From the NCBI RefSeq assembly GCF_001640025.1, contig NC_031672.1, positions 1,240,001 through 1,304,000 on the forward strand: DNA of 64,000 bases. Reading direction: 5' to 3'. The translations under genes and the position numbers were made by a program. This document shows, piece by piece, positions 19,902 to 30,536 of the stretch. The notes under the pieces were generated by a model that worked only from the letters and a program-made list of their open reading frames with translations, made no database searches and was not told the DNA's origin. Every line of letters begins with the position of its first letter. The first letter of the stretch is position 1. The DNA is from Sugiyamaella lignohabitans. Lineage: Eukaryota > Ascomycota > Dipodascomycetes > Dipodascales > Trichomonascaceae.

Positions 19902-21383
19902 CTATTTTCCGTTTAAATTAACATTCTCCAAAGATTCTCGTATCTTGTATGGTAAAGCATCTCCCTTCATATCAGCCAAAATATACTCGGCTTCTCGTCT
20001 ACCTGTAGCATAGGCACCTTGAACGCATCCATTGGCATCATGGGTAGTATGTTCACCAGCAAATCTGAGGCGGTCAGCTCCATCAATAAACGGCAGGATA
20101 TTGTTATAATAATCTTGCCCAACAAGAAGAGCTGAATATGAAGCACGGAAATATTTGTTTTGTGTCCAGTCTGTGGCTAGCAAAAACGTCATTTTTGGGA
20201 GCGGCTTACTTTTGTCAACTCTGAACCCCTTCAAAGCAGGTTCAAAAAAGTCATAGACCTTATCCGGATTAGCTTCAAGATAATGCGTTAATGGAGGAGA
20301 TGTGAGAGCAAGAAGGCAATTCCTTCCAAAAAGTGGCTTGCCATTTGTGAAAACCAACGGATGAGCACCGGGAGTCAGTGATTTTAATGCATCGTTACCA
20401 AGAGAAACCATGTTATCCAGGTCTTCCGGCCAGAACACCGATTCGAATTCAAGAACAAATTTACCCAAAGCAGCAAGTTCCATCTCATGAATAACGGTTT
20501 CTAAGGGTTTTGGGAGGAGGTTGGGTGCAAATAAGTCCTGGTGAGTGTACTTCAGGGCACCTGCTGGTATAGTGACAAGAACGTATTTCGACGTATACGT
20601 TTCTCCAGACTTGGTTTTCACGGTATAAAGCCTCTCCTTATCATTAGCTCGTGAAATATTAATCACTTCGCTATTTAAATGCAGTTTTAGGTTGGTGCGG
20701 TCGATTTGCTCGTACACCGATGTGAAGATTTTATCATAGCCACTGGTGACAAAAGCGTCTCGACCGAAATGCTCAGGAATACCATACTTGGCTGATACTC
20801 TGTCCCAAGGAATAGCGTGCCATAGCTCGAGATATCTCATCATCTGAGGAGCAAGTACCTTTTGTTCCTCAGTTATCAATGGATGAGTCTGGACAAATTC
20901 TTCCGTAAACTCTTTAAGAGACTTGTCAGGTAAAGTTAAGTCCTCATACGCCAGTTGAATCTTATGTTCAGCATCAAATACAACTCTCTGAGCTTTGAGT
21001 GAATTTGGAATTCTTTCTCCTTGGTTTGTATACCAACCCCAGTCACCATCGTCGTAATATAGTTTACAACCGAGATCAATAGCATGCTCAAATAACTCGT
21101 TCTGTAAAGTATCATGTAACCACGAAGCACCTAAATCATAATGACGACCCTCATCATCTCTATAGGTTTTCAATCGACCACCAACGTGATCTTGGGCTTC
21201 GAGCATGCGTACATCAATATTCTTATTTGTCAGATCAACTGCACATTTGACTCCAGAAATGCCTGATCCGATGATTATTACCGACGAGTAGTTACTATCA
21301 TCATCAGCTTGATTTGCTGTGATAAGACTTTCATTTTTACTTCCCTGGATAGCGGAAGTAGTCTCTTCAAACGTTTTTGTCAT
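19902..21383 (-). CDS. FMS1: Polyamine oxidase / flavin amine oxidase (Fms1-like)
   Basis: Fms1-type enzymes oxidise spermine to spermidine and 3-aminopropanal, feeding beta-alanine and pantothenate synthesis. The 493-residue protein has the FAD fold at residues ~34-60 (VIIIGSGISGVKCA), the RLKTYRDDEG segment after the GG motif (VGGRL), and the C-terminal FAD-contact region FAGEHTTHDANGCVQGA. Length matches Fms1 (508). ATG at 21383. No peroxisomal tail is present (ends NLNGK), so it is probably cytosolic. An (AT)13 run lies 43-68 bp upstream and may serve as the TATA region. No GC-rich element lies near its stop, unlike most genes here. Confidence 0.88.
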   Translation of the reverse strand: MTKTFEETTSAIQGSKNESLITANQADDDSNYSSVIIIGSGISGVKCAVDLTNKNIDVRMLEAQDHVGGRLKTYRDDEGRHYDLGASWLHDTLQNELFEHAIDLGCKLYYDDGDWGWYTNQGERIPNSLKAQRVVFDAEHKIQLAYEDLTLPDKSLKEFTEEFVQTHPLITEEQKVLAPQMMRYLELWHAIPWDRVSAKYGIPEHFGRDAFVTSGYDKIFTSVYEQIDRTNLKLHLNSEVINISRANDKERLYTVKTKSGETYTSKYVLVTIPAGALKYTHQDLFAPNLLPKPLETVIHEMELAALGKFVLEFESVFWPEDLDNMVSLGNDALKSLTPGAHPLVFTNGKPLFGRNCLLALTSPPLTHYLEANPDKVYDFFEPALKGFRVDKSKPLPKMTFLLATDWTQNKYFRASYSALLVGQDYYNNILPFIDGADRLRFAGEHTTHDANGCVQGAYATGRREAEYILADMKGDALPYKIRESLENVNLNGK

Positions 21384-22152
21384 ATTCGATGCAGTCCACG
21401 GATTCTAGGGGGTCCTGTCATGTAAATATATATATATATATATATATATATCTCGGAAGCTCATCGCACGGCAGCTGGCTGATCAGTGCAGAATTTTACT
21501 GCCGATGATATTTAGCCGCTTAACGGCCTCGACTGTCAGATTCTTATCTGCATCTGCATGCAAAGATTGATGCTCACTTCTCATTCTGGTATTTATAGGC
21601 GATAAGCACCGATTGATTCTATGAGAAATTCGGGTCCAAAGGTCTCGAATTCGGGTTCCCCGCATAATGGGGGGGTAAGAGAATGAAAAGTATGGAGACT
21701 GTGACCGATGGTAGAAACAAATTGTCTCTGGTGGATTTGTGAGCACTGTACTTTTCTAGGCTCTGCTTAACGGAGTTCAATGTAGTTCGTGAGTCCACTT
21801 AAAAATCCAAAAATCCAAAAAATCCAAAAGTTCTCTTTGAGAACGTTAGCATCAACTAGATCATTCTATGATTGATTTAACGGATCTCGGTTATGGCAGA
21901 TGAACTTGTCACGAATTTTCAGCACATTTCATTTATGTGCTAATTTATCTCTCTTCAAAAACTGAGGGTAATAGCAACAGCTGTAGTTCCCATAACATGT
22001 AACATAGGATCATAAGACCAAGTCTAATATAATACTTAAAGTCAGATATTCCTTTTTCTCACTTTTTCTACTTCGTGTCCATTAGCGACAAGAAAATTGA
22101 CAATTGATACAGGATACCTGAGCCGAAATAAAGCACTCGCTAGATCTCCAGA
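21384..22152. other. Divergent intergenic region between FMS1 and the CFEM protein gene
   Basis: About 770 bp, AT-rich, with no GC-rich element. It holds the (AT)13 run and a short tandem of AATCCAAA-like units near 21800-21830. Promoters of both genes must lie here. No ORF is supported. Confidence 0.6.
21426..21451. repeat. (AT)13 microsatellite
   Basis: 26 bp of alternating AT, 43-68 bp before the FMS1 start codon, likely part of its promoter. Confidence 0.9.
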
Positions 22153-24959
22153 ATGACTCTAGTCAAATTTGTCGCAATTGCCTTTAGTGCAGTTGCAACT
22201 GTCGTGGCTACTGATCATGCGTCTCTCCTGAAGGAAATCCATCCACATTGCGTAAGTAGCGATAAAGTTTTTTGAACTAGTTCGACAGAACTGGAAGATA
22301 CTAACAGCTCAAGGCCGATGCTGCGTATATGAAATGCTTTAACATGGTTATAGCCCAGTTTGACAAGTGCCCCTCTGAAGACAATGGCTGTAAATGTAAT
22401 CTTCTATATGCCCTCAGTTCAGGATGCCCCCAACAATGTGCCAGTGCTGGTGGTCAAGTAATGAAGGAAAACAGCGCTGTTACTGAACTTTGTGGTCCTA
22501 ATGATATAAAAGCAGCAACTCTTGGATTTGGCCATTTACTCCCGTTTTTCGATGCCCGTGGAAGCTCTGGAGACGAGTACTATGACTATGGTAGTAACGA
22601 TTTCGATGATGATGACGATGATGAATGTGATAATGGAGATGATAGTGATGATGGATCTCAATGGCATCAGCCAAAGCCTCCTCCAATACCTTCTCCACTG
22701 CCTCCTCCTCCACCACCACCTCCTTCACTTCCAAATTACCATTATCCCCCAGTTGAATATATGATGCCTCACGCCTCAGATGAAGGATACCCTCCTCCTC
22801 CCCCTCCAGGATACTATGGCGCCCCACCACCTCCACCAACGCAATATTACGGTGATGCTCGGTATGGTCCACCTCCTCCACCTTCAGCCCCTTACTATGG
22901 CGAAGCTGCTTATGAAAACTATCGTGAGTACCCCAATGGTCGCCATGAGGAGCAACAAGATGATGAGGAGTGCGATGGAAGTTCAAATGAGGCCAATACT
23001 GGCTATTACGAGTTCAATAGTGAATATGAATCATGGTCTGAGCCTTGGACACAAGCCGATATTATTCCTGCCGAAATTAAGGATGTCATTGACTCGATTC
23101 ATATTGCAGGTGTCGAATCCGAACCTGTAGTTGAAGACCAAGCAATTGATGGTTTTGATAACGAGCGCATTGCCAGTGTCCAAGGAATCATCCCTGGTCT
23201 CCCTAGACTTAGAAAGTGGCTTAGAGCAAAGAAACAGAATATCGAAGAATTTACTTCTGAGGATGACAACAATGGACAATCGCAATCGATGTCAATGTCA
23301 ATGTACTCGACCATATCTATGTTGCCATCATCTACAGCTCATTCAACTGTTATGCCTGCCTCTGTTGTCGTTACTTCCTCGCCAGTTGCCACCTCATCAA
23401 TGAGTAATTCGATGACCATATCACCAGAAGAAACCTCGTCGATGACTGAGGAGTGTGACGCTGAATGTATGGCTGCCCTGAAAGCCAAAAATGAACAAAT
23501 GGCTGAAGAAAACGGTATTACTGACAGAATCCAAAATAGACTCCATGAAGACGACGACTGTGATTATGAGTGTCAAGCTCTACGGGCACAAGGTGGTGGT
23601 TGTATTGCCGGTGAGGGCTGTAATTTCTTGCCTGATTTCAAAGAAAAGTTCCATGGCAATGAAGAGGAAGACTGTGACGAAGATGGTTGTAAAGAAAATG
23701 ATAATAACAATAATTCTGACGCCACGACTGGTAGCGGACTCAGTAAAGATAGAGCTGGCATGCTTCATAAGCTCCCTAATCTCAAGGATAAATTTCACGT
23801 GTGTGATCCTGATAATGAAGATTGTATGGCTCGGGAAGCCGATGAGTCTCCTAGAGAGTCTCTAAAACAAGTTCAACCCGATGCGAAGGATAGGGCTCCG
23901 ACTCAACAGAATCAAGTCGGGGAGCAAGTGGAGGAGCCAACCCAATCCAAGGAAGAAGTTGTTGGAGAGCCTGTTCAGCAACCCGCTGAACAGGTAACAG
24001 AGCAGCCTAACGAGCATTCTAAGGGACAACCCAAAGAGCAGCCAAAGGACCAATCTAAGGAGCAACCCAAAGAGCAGTCTAAGGAACAACCCAAGGAACA
24101 ACCCAAGGAACAACCCAAGGAACAACCCAAGGAACAACCCAAGGAACAACCCAAGGAAAACCCCAAGGAACAGCCTAAGGAACAGCCTAAGGAACAGCCT
24201 AAGGAACAGCCTAAGGAACAGCCTAAGGAACAGCCCAATGAACAACTCATTGAGCAACCCCAGGAACAGCCTAAGGAGCAGCCTAAAGAGCAACCCAAGG
24301 AACAACCCAAGGAACAACTCAAAGAACAACCTAGCTCTCATACAAAAGAGCAATTCAGTTCTGTATCAAAAGAGGAATCTAAATTCGTTATGGCTACAGC
24401 TCCTCCAACACCACCCAAGTCTGCTCAAATCGTCAAGCTTATAACGTCGTCCTCCTCATTCATCCGTGCTGTACAACCATCAAGCAAACCTACTAGTATC
24501 GGAGGTATGTCCAATTCCAACAATGATTGTGAAACTGATGATTGCAACGACAATAATTCAAACAACGGTCATTCCATGCCTGGTTTATCTCACTTCAAAG
24601 AAAAGATGCCCTCTTGGCACTGTGCTCAAGATGATCCTGACTGTGAAGCTCTCGTCAAATACATTGGAGGTGATTTAAACAAAACTAACAACGTTTCTGG
24701 AAGAACGGGTGCTGCTCAACACCATTCGGCAGCTGCCTACGCCATGGCAAACAGTACAGAAAGCAGCAATTCGACTAGATTCATCTCAGTTAGCGTTATG
24801 GATGATCGTAACAGTACTTTTAACAAACTCAACGAGACTGTTAACAGCAACACAAACACTAAAAGTGCTCATGTTGGAGCGTCAATCAGTAGCTCAACTT
24901 CCATGGTCTTGAACGGGTTTACTCTTGGATTCGGTCTGCTAATTGCGGCTTGGATTTAA
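22153..24959 (+). CDS. CFEM-type GPI-anchored cell wall protein with KEQP repeats
   Basis: Two exons: join(22153..22251,22308..24959), 916 residues. The 56-nt intron runs from GTAAGT to GATACTAACAG, with branch site and acceptor fused. Exon 1 gives a signal peptide (MTLVKFVAIAFSAVATVVA). Eight cysteines follow (residues ~33-90, including CKC and GCPQQC), the count and style of a CFEM domain, often used for haem binding or wall anchoring. Next come an acidic stretch, a Pro/Tyr-rich stretch, cysteine-bearing repeats, about 25 KEQP units (24024-24335), and a hydrophobic tail (LNGFTLGFGLLIAAWI) fit for a GPI signal. Its N-terminus is missed if the intron is ignored. Function in this yeast is unknown. 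Confidence 0.85.
24024..24335 (+). repeat. 12-bp tandem repeat coding for (Pro-Lys-Glu-Gln)n
   Basis: About 25 units of AAGGAACAACCC-like 12-mers inside the CFEM gene. Units fall in two blocks with different synonymous codons (CAA CCC in the left block, CAG CCT in the right), showing block-wise amplification. Confidence 0.95.
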
Positions 24960-25083
24960 AATCCTCATTAGCTTATAAAAACTTGGAACATAACTGAAAT
25001 CAATAACACAAAATTATATATATAAAAAATATGTTCTATATAGTGCTTAAACAATAAACGTAAAACGTAAGTCCAAGAATTTC

Positions 25084-27444
25084 ATGTTGCAGAATATGAA
25101 TCAATATGTCCGCGCGCATACACCTGCAAATCATGAAATGTTGATATTCACGAACTGTATGCAGATAATCAAAACAACATATCATTCACACTTATGGTTT
25201 CAAAAAAAGATGATTTCAGCGGGTAGACTTGGCCCATCAGCTTTTGACTCGGTATTTGGTGAAAAGCCAGTTGAAAATACATATTTCCCAAATACTATTG
25301 AGGCAGTGTCTACTGCTTGGAATATTCTTGCTCAGTGGATAACTCCCAAACCAGATCTTCAAGAACCATCGCAGGAGGTATTGGCAGCTTCAGAATATCT
25401 TCCTGAATTCGAGTCACAGCTTATGGAATACTATGAGGATTCGATAAGAAAACACTTTGCTGAGCATTCGTCATTTGTGGTACTCAATTCGACACCAGCA
25501 TCACCTGAAGAAGACAGTCGCGAAATAACTCGGGTAGCGGGTACTTTGAAAGATGCACAATTTCACTATTCATATCCACTTAGCATACTTCAGTTCTCGG
25601 CTTTTGCTAGAGAATCTTTCGATAGAACGTTCAAATCATTGGTGAGGGAATATATTCCATATCATGTTTTACGAGTAAAGCTATTGAATTTTTTCCAGCA
25701 AAACCACGTCGTTGATCAGTTGGAAGTAGCTCAAGCTGTCTATGAGACATTCGTGCGATGTGGGTTAATAGATGAGTCGGAAATGATTCTTGCCGAGGCA
25801 GCAATGCGAGAAGTCAAATTCAGTTGTCGAGAACTTTACCAGGGTCAATGGGAGGAGAGTGTTCTCGAGGCATTTCGGGACTACATCAGATACAGGTTCG
25901 TGCCTTCACTAAAGCTACTGCTATTGAAGGGACGGGAGAATGAGATGAAAGATATACAACAACAAGATGAACAAGAACCTGAGTTGCTAAATTTCACAAG
26001 CTCTAGTTTGATATCTATCACTGAAGATGTATTATGTGAGCTGAGAACCGAGGAGATATTCGACATCATAGTCAAGTTTCCAAACTCTCGACCAGCTTTA
26101 AACGATTTAAAAGGGTGTCTGAAAAAGCCAGCTCAAAGAGCCTCGATAGTTAGCACTTTTCAAAAATCATGTCAAAAAAGATTACTTCAGGGCAGTGTTA
26201 ACACTGTAGACATCATATCAGCATACATTTCTACGGTTGAAGCGTTTTCTGTCCTTGATCCAAAAGGAGTTTTACTAGAAAAAGTTTCCCGGCCTATTAG
26301 AAGGTATCTCAAGGACCGAGATGATACTATTAGCGTGCTGGTTGGTGGAATGCTGCGCAGTGAAGGCTCTGAACTGGAATTCTTGTCAGATATTCTTGCC
26401 AACACTAATAAGGGTGACAAAGATATGGAGACAGTTGATGACTTGTTAGATGCCGATTGGTATCCAGATCCGATAGATGCTCCACCAGACTTTATGCGAA
26501 ACTCCAACTCAGACATGCTGGATAGTCTCATTTCCCTCTATGAAAACAAGGAGGTATTTGTTAAAGAAATCGTTGGCATCTTTGCAGACCGAATGCTGTC
26601 TAATAGAAATTCAGTGGATGAAGTGATAGCTAATGTGCAGTTGCTGAAGTTAAGGTTTGGCGATAGAGAATTACAGAACCTTGATGTCATGATCAGAGAC
26701 ATGCTGGAGAGTCAGAAGATAGAGACAGCAGTACATGAACTGGAAACTGGAACCGCAGATGATGAACAGTTCCACGCAACAATTCTGTCACGATTATTCT
26801 GGCCTTCATTCAAGACACATGAAATCAACTTGCCCCCGGCAATCGAAGAGCAATTGAAACAATTTTCCGGTTCTTATAGTCAAGTCAAGAAAAACCGAAA
26901 CCTTCAATGGTTACGAAACTTGGGTCAAGTAACCATCCAACTCGACTTTGAAGACCGAGTACGAAGTTACGATGTAACGGCATCACAAGCCGCTGCTATC
27001 TCTGTTTTTGAAAGTGGCCAACACACTATTGAGCAATTTATGGCTGCCCTGGGCATTATGGAGGAATCATTCGCATCATCACTCCTTTCATTCTGGGTTC
27101 ACAAGGGAGTTTTAGTCAAAGAAAATGGCCAGTACAGAGCCCTAGAGAGATTAGAAGGAGACCAAGAATCAGCTGGAGTTGACGAAGTGACAGTCTCATC
27201 TGTTCAATCTGCTGAGGAGCGTGCTAACGAGGAAATGAAAGTGTACTGGTCCTATATCATGGGTATGCTTACTAACCTTGGAGCGACACCCATCGCCCGA
27301 ATCCACTCGTTCCTCAAAGTGCTTGTTCCCGCCGAAATCAACTACACGAAATCCGAAGACGAGCTGGAACGTTATCTCACCCTCAAAGTCGACGAGGGCG
27401 AGCTGGATTTCATCGGCGGCAACTACAAACTTAAAAGTTCGTAG
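25084..27444 (+). CDS. APC2: Anaphase-promoting complex subunit 2 (cullin)
   Basis: Apc2 is the cullin of the APC/C and binds the RING subunit Apc11. The 786-residue protein has helical N-terminal cullin-like repeats, the cullin homology region (about 590-690, with NLQWLRNLGQVTIQL and the winged-helix part QHTIEQFMAALG), and the C-terminal APC2 winged-helix domain (718-786, MKVYWSYIMGMLTNLG ending GELDFIGGNYKL). Length is close to S. cerevisiae Apc2 (853). The ATG at 25084 is the first in frame; residues 1-42 look unlike Apc2 and translation may start at 25210 (MISAGRL). It converges on the Cdt2-like gene. Confidence 0.9.
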   Translation: MLQNMNQYVRAHTPANHEMLIFTNCMQIIKTTYHSHLWFQKKMISAGRLGPSAFDSVFGEKPVENTYFPNTIEAVSTAWNILAQWITPKPDLQEPSQEVLAASEYLPEFESQLMEYYEDSIRKHFAEHSSFVVLNSTPASPEEDSREITRVAGTLKDAQFHYSYPLSILQFSAFARESFDRTFKSLVREYIPYHVLRVKLLNFFQQNHVVDQLEVAQAVYETFVRCGLIDESEMILAEAAMREVKFSCRELYQGQWEESVLEAFRDYIRYRFVPSLKLLLLKGRENEMKDIQQQDEQEPELLNFTSSSLISITEDVLCELRTEEIFDIIVKFPNSRPALNDLKGCLKKPAQRASIVSTFQKSCQKRLLQGSVNTVDIISAYISTVEAFSVLDPKGVLLEKVSRPIRRYLKDRDDTISVLVGGMLRSEGSELEFLSDILANTNKGDKDMETVDDLLDADWYPDPIDAPPDFMRNSNSDMLDSLISLYENKEVFVKEIVGIFADRMLSNRNSVDEVIANVQLLKLRFGDRELQNLDVMIRDMLESQKIETAVHELETGTADDEQFHATILSRLFWPSFKTHEINLPPAIEEQLKQFSGSYSQVKKNRNLQWLRNLGQVTIQLDFEDRVRSYDVTASQAAAISVFESGQHTIEQFMAALGIMEESFASSLLSFWVHKGVLVKENGQYRALERLEGDQESAGVDEVTVSSVQSAEERANEEMKVYWSYIMGMLTNLGATPIARIHSFLKVLVPAEINYTKSEDELERYLTLKVDEGELDFIGGNYKLKSS

Positions 27445-27494
27445 ATATTATTTATTAATCTTTCCTATCATGAAACTTTTCGGTGAACCATACT

Positions 27495-27636
27495 GCCTCC
27501 GGCGGCTGGGGCTCTGCCCCAGACCCCGTAGTGCTCGCTTCGCGAGCGTTCTCGGCCCTGCCACGACCACCAAGCCCGACTCGAGCGAAGCGAGAGGAGC
27601 CGGGGGGTCTGGGGCGCAGCCCCAGCCGCCGGAGGC
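27495..27636. repeat. Inverted pair of GC-rich elements between APC2 and the Cdt2-like gene
   Basis: The forward arm (27495-27548), with the GCTCGC-TTC-GCGAGC hairpin, starts 50 bp after the APC2 stop. The reverse arm (27573-27636) ends 46 bp from the Cdt2-like stop. Confidence 0.96.
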
Positions 27637-27682
27637 ATGGCTCAGACCCCGCCGTAAGCGTCGTCCGATATAAATAAATTAA

Positions 27683-29149
27683 TTATACAATCTCAGTCCA
27701 GCCAGCACCGTCGCTGTTAGGGGAGTTGGACTCGAGGCCCAGTTTTTGATCGCGAAGTTGTTTGTAAAGAGTCTCGTCAGGCCGCCAGAAGCGGAGAGTC
27801 ATGTCGTCAGAGATGCTCATGAGCGAGTCCGAGCATTGCTGGTACGAAACGCCGGTGGTTTCTCTGGAATGGCCGTTTTTGAGGAGCACAGAATGGCTTG
27901 TTGATGATGCAGTGTTTGGTTTGGAGAAAAGAGTGAGTCCTCTTTCACCACCGCATGCTAGGTACTTGCCGGCGATGCGGTTGCTGTTAATGGGGTTGAT
28001 AACTGCCAGTTTGCAGTAAAAAGACGTAACAGAGAGGTCTTCAGATGCAAGTTCGTCTACCAAACCGAGCTCAGGAGCCGCCAGATGGTACGAATAGATA
28101 ACGCCGTTTCGGCATAGAGCCCAAATCTTTCTATCTTCAGGATCAGCGACAATTGAGGTGATGCCAAACTTACGGCCACTGGGAGATGGCGGGGGTTCTA
28201 CAATACAGGTAGGGGTCTGTCTGTTACGAGAAACAAGACTCCTGAGATCCCAAAATTTCAATTGAGAGTCTGCTTCGCCACCGGAAATGGCAGTGTACTC
28301 ATTATGTTCTGTCCAAGCCAGAGATGTCACACTGACATTGGATCGTTTGATCTTAGTGGCACCAGACTTGACATCATGGCACTTTCTAAGTAAAAAGCTC
28401 TGCCTGTGGCTATGCGTTTTTGTGCGAACAAGCTCTATTAAACTGTCCGTGTGATTTGTTGGTAGGCGTAAATCGTGTAATGCAATGGTTCCGAACCTGG
28501 TGGAGGTCAATAACAGGGACGAATTGGTGGGATGGAATTTGCACTGCTTGAACATTCCATCATTATGTGCTTCAATTCCATGTATCACAGAGTTCCGTTC
28601 GCAATCATAAATCTTCACAAGTGAACCAGATGTAGATGCCAGATGACTGTCGTTATGAGAAATACTCAGATCAAAAATGGAATTATTATGATGGTTTCGA
28701 GAATTCCCCAAAAATAATCCCTGGCGAGATCCAGTATCAGAGCCTAGCATGCAAAGATCACCACCCTCGAAACCAACCACTGTTAATGGTTGAGTACGAA
28801 ACGATTCAATGCAAAATGGTGCATTAGCAGGACAAAATTCAGATAGTTGTATCTTATGACTGCTTGTAGCGGGTGAGCAAAAGAGCTTGGCTTCATGACT
28901 ATAATCTAACCATCTTGACTGCCATGCTAAATTTGTCGAAGTATGACCAAGTTCGCGAAGCATTAATCGTCGAGATAGACTGAGTCCTTGATCACTTGAG
29001 TTGCCACTATGAGCTGCGAAATCTGGAGTTCCCGTCGTCAGTCGTGGACGTTTGAGAGGTCGCGTCGTGAGGCATGGCTCTGGAGCATTCAAAGTATTTG
29101 AAAGTTCACTATCAGACCGACGAGCCCGAAGTATGGTTGCCATTGTCAT
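27683..29149 (-). CDS. CDT2: WD40 protein of the Cdt2/DTL type (CRL4 ubiquitin ligase substrate receptor)
   Basis: Cdt2/DTL recruits Cdt1 and other PCNA-bound proteins to CRL4 ligases for destruction in S phase. This 488-residue protein shows WD repeats with two D-x-R endings (LHDLRLP, KFWDLRSL), as used for DDB1 contact. Several stretches follow human DTL in order: NNSIFDLSIS, SVTSLAWTEHNEYTAISGG, SGRKFGITSIVADPEDRK with VIYSYHL, and TSFYCKLAVINP. The basic N-terminus (residues 30-38) could be a nuclear signal. ATG at 29149 or 29143 (MTMATI). An inverted pair of GACGCG boxes lies ~120 bp upstream, which fits MBF control, known for fission yeast cdt2. Assigned by remembered family patterns, not alignment. 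Confidence 0.72.
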   Translation of the reverse strand: MTMATILRARRSDSELSNTLNAPEPCLTTRPLKRPRLTTGTPDFAAHSGNSSDQGLSLSRRLMLRELGHTSTNLAWQSRWLDYSHEAKLFCSPATSSHKIQLSEFCPANAPFCIESFRTQPLTVVGFEGGDLCMLGSDTGSRQGLFLGNSRNHHNNSIFDLSISHNDSHLASTSGSLVKIYDCERNSVIHGIEAHNDGMFKQCKFHPTNSSLLLTSTRFGTIALHDLRLPTNHTDSLIELVRTKTHSHRQSFLLRKCHDVKSGATKIKRSNVSVTSLAWTEHNEYTAISGGEADSQLKFWDLRSLVSRNRQTPTCIVEPPPSPSGRKFGITSIVADPEDRKIWALCRNGVIYSYHLAAPELGLVDELASEDLSVTSFYCKLAVINPINSNRIAGKYLACGGERGLTLFSKPNTASSTSHSVLLKNGHSRETTGVSYQQCSDSLMSISDDMTLRFWRPDETLYKQLRDQKLGLESNSPNSDGAGWTEIV

Positions 29150-29266
29150 CCAAAATTGTTCGTTTGACCTTTATTCTATTTTTTCTTTAATAAGCCACCA
29201 ACGAGGAAGTATGTTACTTGGTGAACCTGTAATAAATAATTTACCACTACATAATATGAGGCATGT

Positions 29267-29280
29267 CGCGTCGAGACGCG
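29267..29280. promoter_or_regulatory. Inverted pair of MCB-like GACGCG boxes upstream of the Cdt2-like gene
   Basis: CGCGTC-GA-GACGCG is a perfect 14-bp palindrome 118-131 bp before the ATG. It contains two ACGCG cores, matching the MBF target core in yeasts. Confidence 0.45.
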
Positions 29281-30409
29281 CCAGCTGTCATGTGACTGTC
29301 CCTGCATAACTTTGTCAACTGTTCTAGGTCACATTCATGAAGTGAGCTCCAAAAAATTCGAAGTTCGAATTTAAGCTATATTTCTGGAAACATCGATTCA
29401 TTGTTCAATCTGGATTTTTGAATTTGGTCTCAATAAATGAGCCCCCCTGCCCCATTCACACTCTGAGACATTTTTTGATGACCAGAACATTTCTATTACC
29501 AATTGTGATTTTGTGAAATTTAAAATAATAAAACCGTTAGAAGTCAATGAATCATGGTGGAATAATACACAATATTCAAGTTTATATGGACAGAAACAGC
29601 TATGACCTATCGGTTATTTCATACTTTTGGCCCAGAAGAAGGTAAATTAGGCTAGTTACTTTAGTTGGTCTAGCGTTTAATTCTAATTGAACAATGTAAT
29701 TCACATGAAACCGGCCAATTTGCGCCACACCAGGATTTTTATGACATAGAATAGTTGAAAAGCAACCAACTCGGGTAACAAGAAACAAAAAGAATCAATT
29801 ATTTGGTCGTCCTAGTATTTCACTCATCGAATATTCGAAAAGTCGAAAAATGCAGATGAAATAAGCTATGACGTTGTATCGACATCATGTTTAGCAAGAG
29901 AATTGCGCAATATTTTATTATGACAATGAACATCCATATGACAAGAGGAGAGAGACAACTGACGAATTCTATTCATCAAGTCTCAGGAGTTTTATTGAGA
30001 TTTGCATTCAGCGTGCTAAGCGCATTGGGTGTGCGTCATTGTTAGCTCAGAATCAGGCAACGCGGAACTGATTGAATAAGCTCATATTAAGCTCGTCACA
30101 TACATTACCTCAGTGAGCAACGGTCACGGCAAGCTTGCGCTAGTCTCCCGTATTGCTATTGTTTTGTTTTCGATTTCGGTTAGAACTACTGTCGATACGT
30201 CTCAAGTCTGAGTGCATAGTTTCCACCCATCCAGTAAGTTTGATGCTGATTACTGGGCTATGACCATCAGCTGAGCAACCCCGTACCCCTAGATTCGTGT
30301 CGAACATCTTCAATTCGAGCGATATTCACCAGTCCAGCACATTCCCACTCTATATCCCCAAAGCCAATTCCGATACCAAACCCCCAACATTGCCCATTTC
30401 CCCAAGCAA

Positions 30410-30469
30410 CGACTCGAGCGCAGCGAGAGGAGCAGCGGGGTCTGGGGCGGAGCCCCAGCCGCCGGAGGC
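30410..30469 (-). repeat. GC-rich hairpin element, single copy in a divergent promoter region
   Basis: Reverse orientation, with the CGACTCGAGCG-C-AGCGAG variant. It lies 553 bp before the hydrophilin-like ATG, not near any gene 3' end. Confidence 0.95.
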
Positions 30470-30536
30470 AATAACCCCGTCTGAACAAATTCCAGGACCC
30501 AACCCATCCTTCACGTGAAGAAATCCGGGGAAATAG

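Noticed and set aside
23862..24353. 163- and 115-codon antisense ORFs made of Leu/Phe or Ser/Cys/Leu/Gly repeats
   Set aside because: Reverse reading of the KEQP minisatellite; no independent signal.
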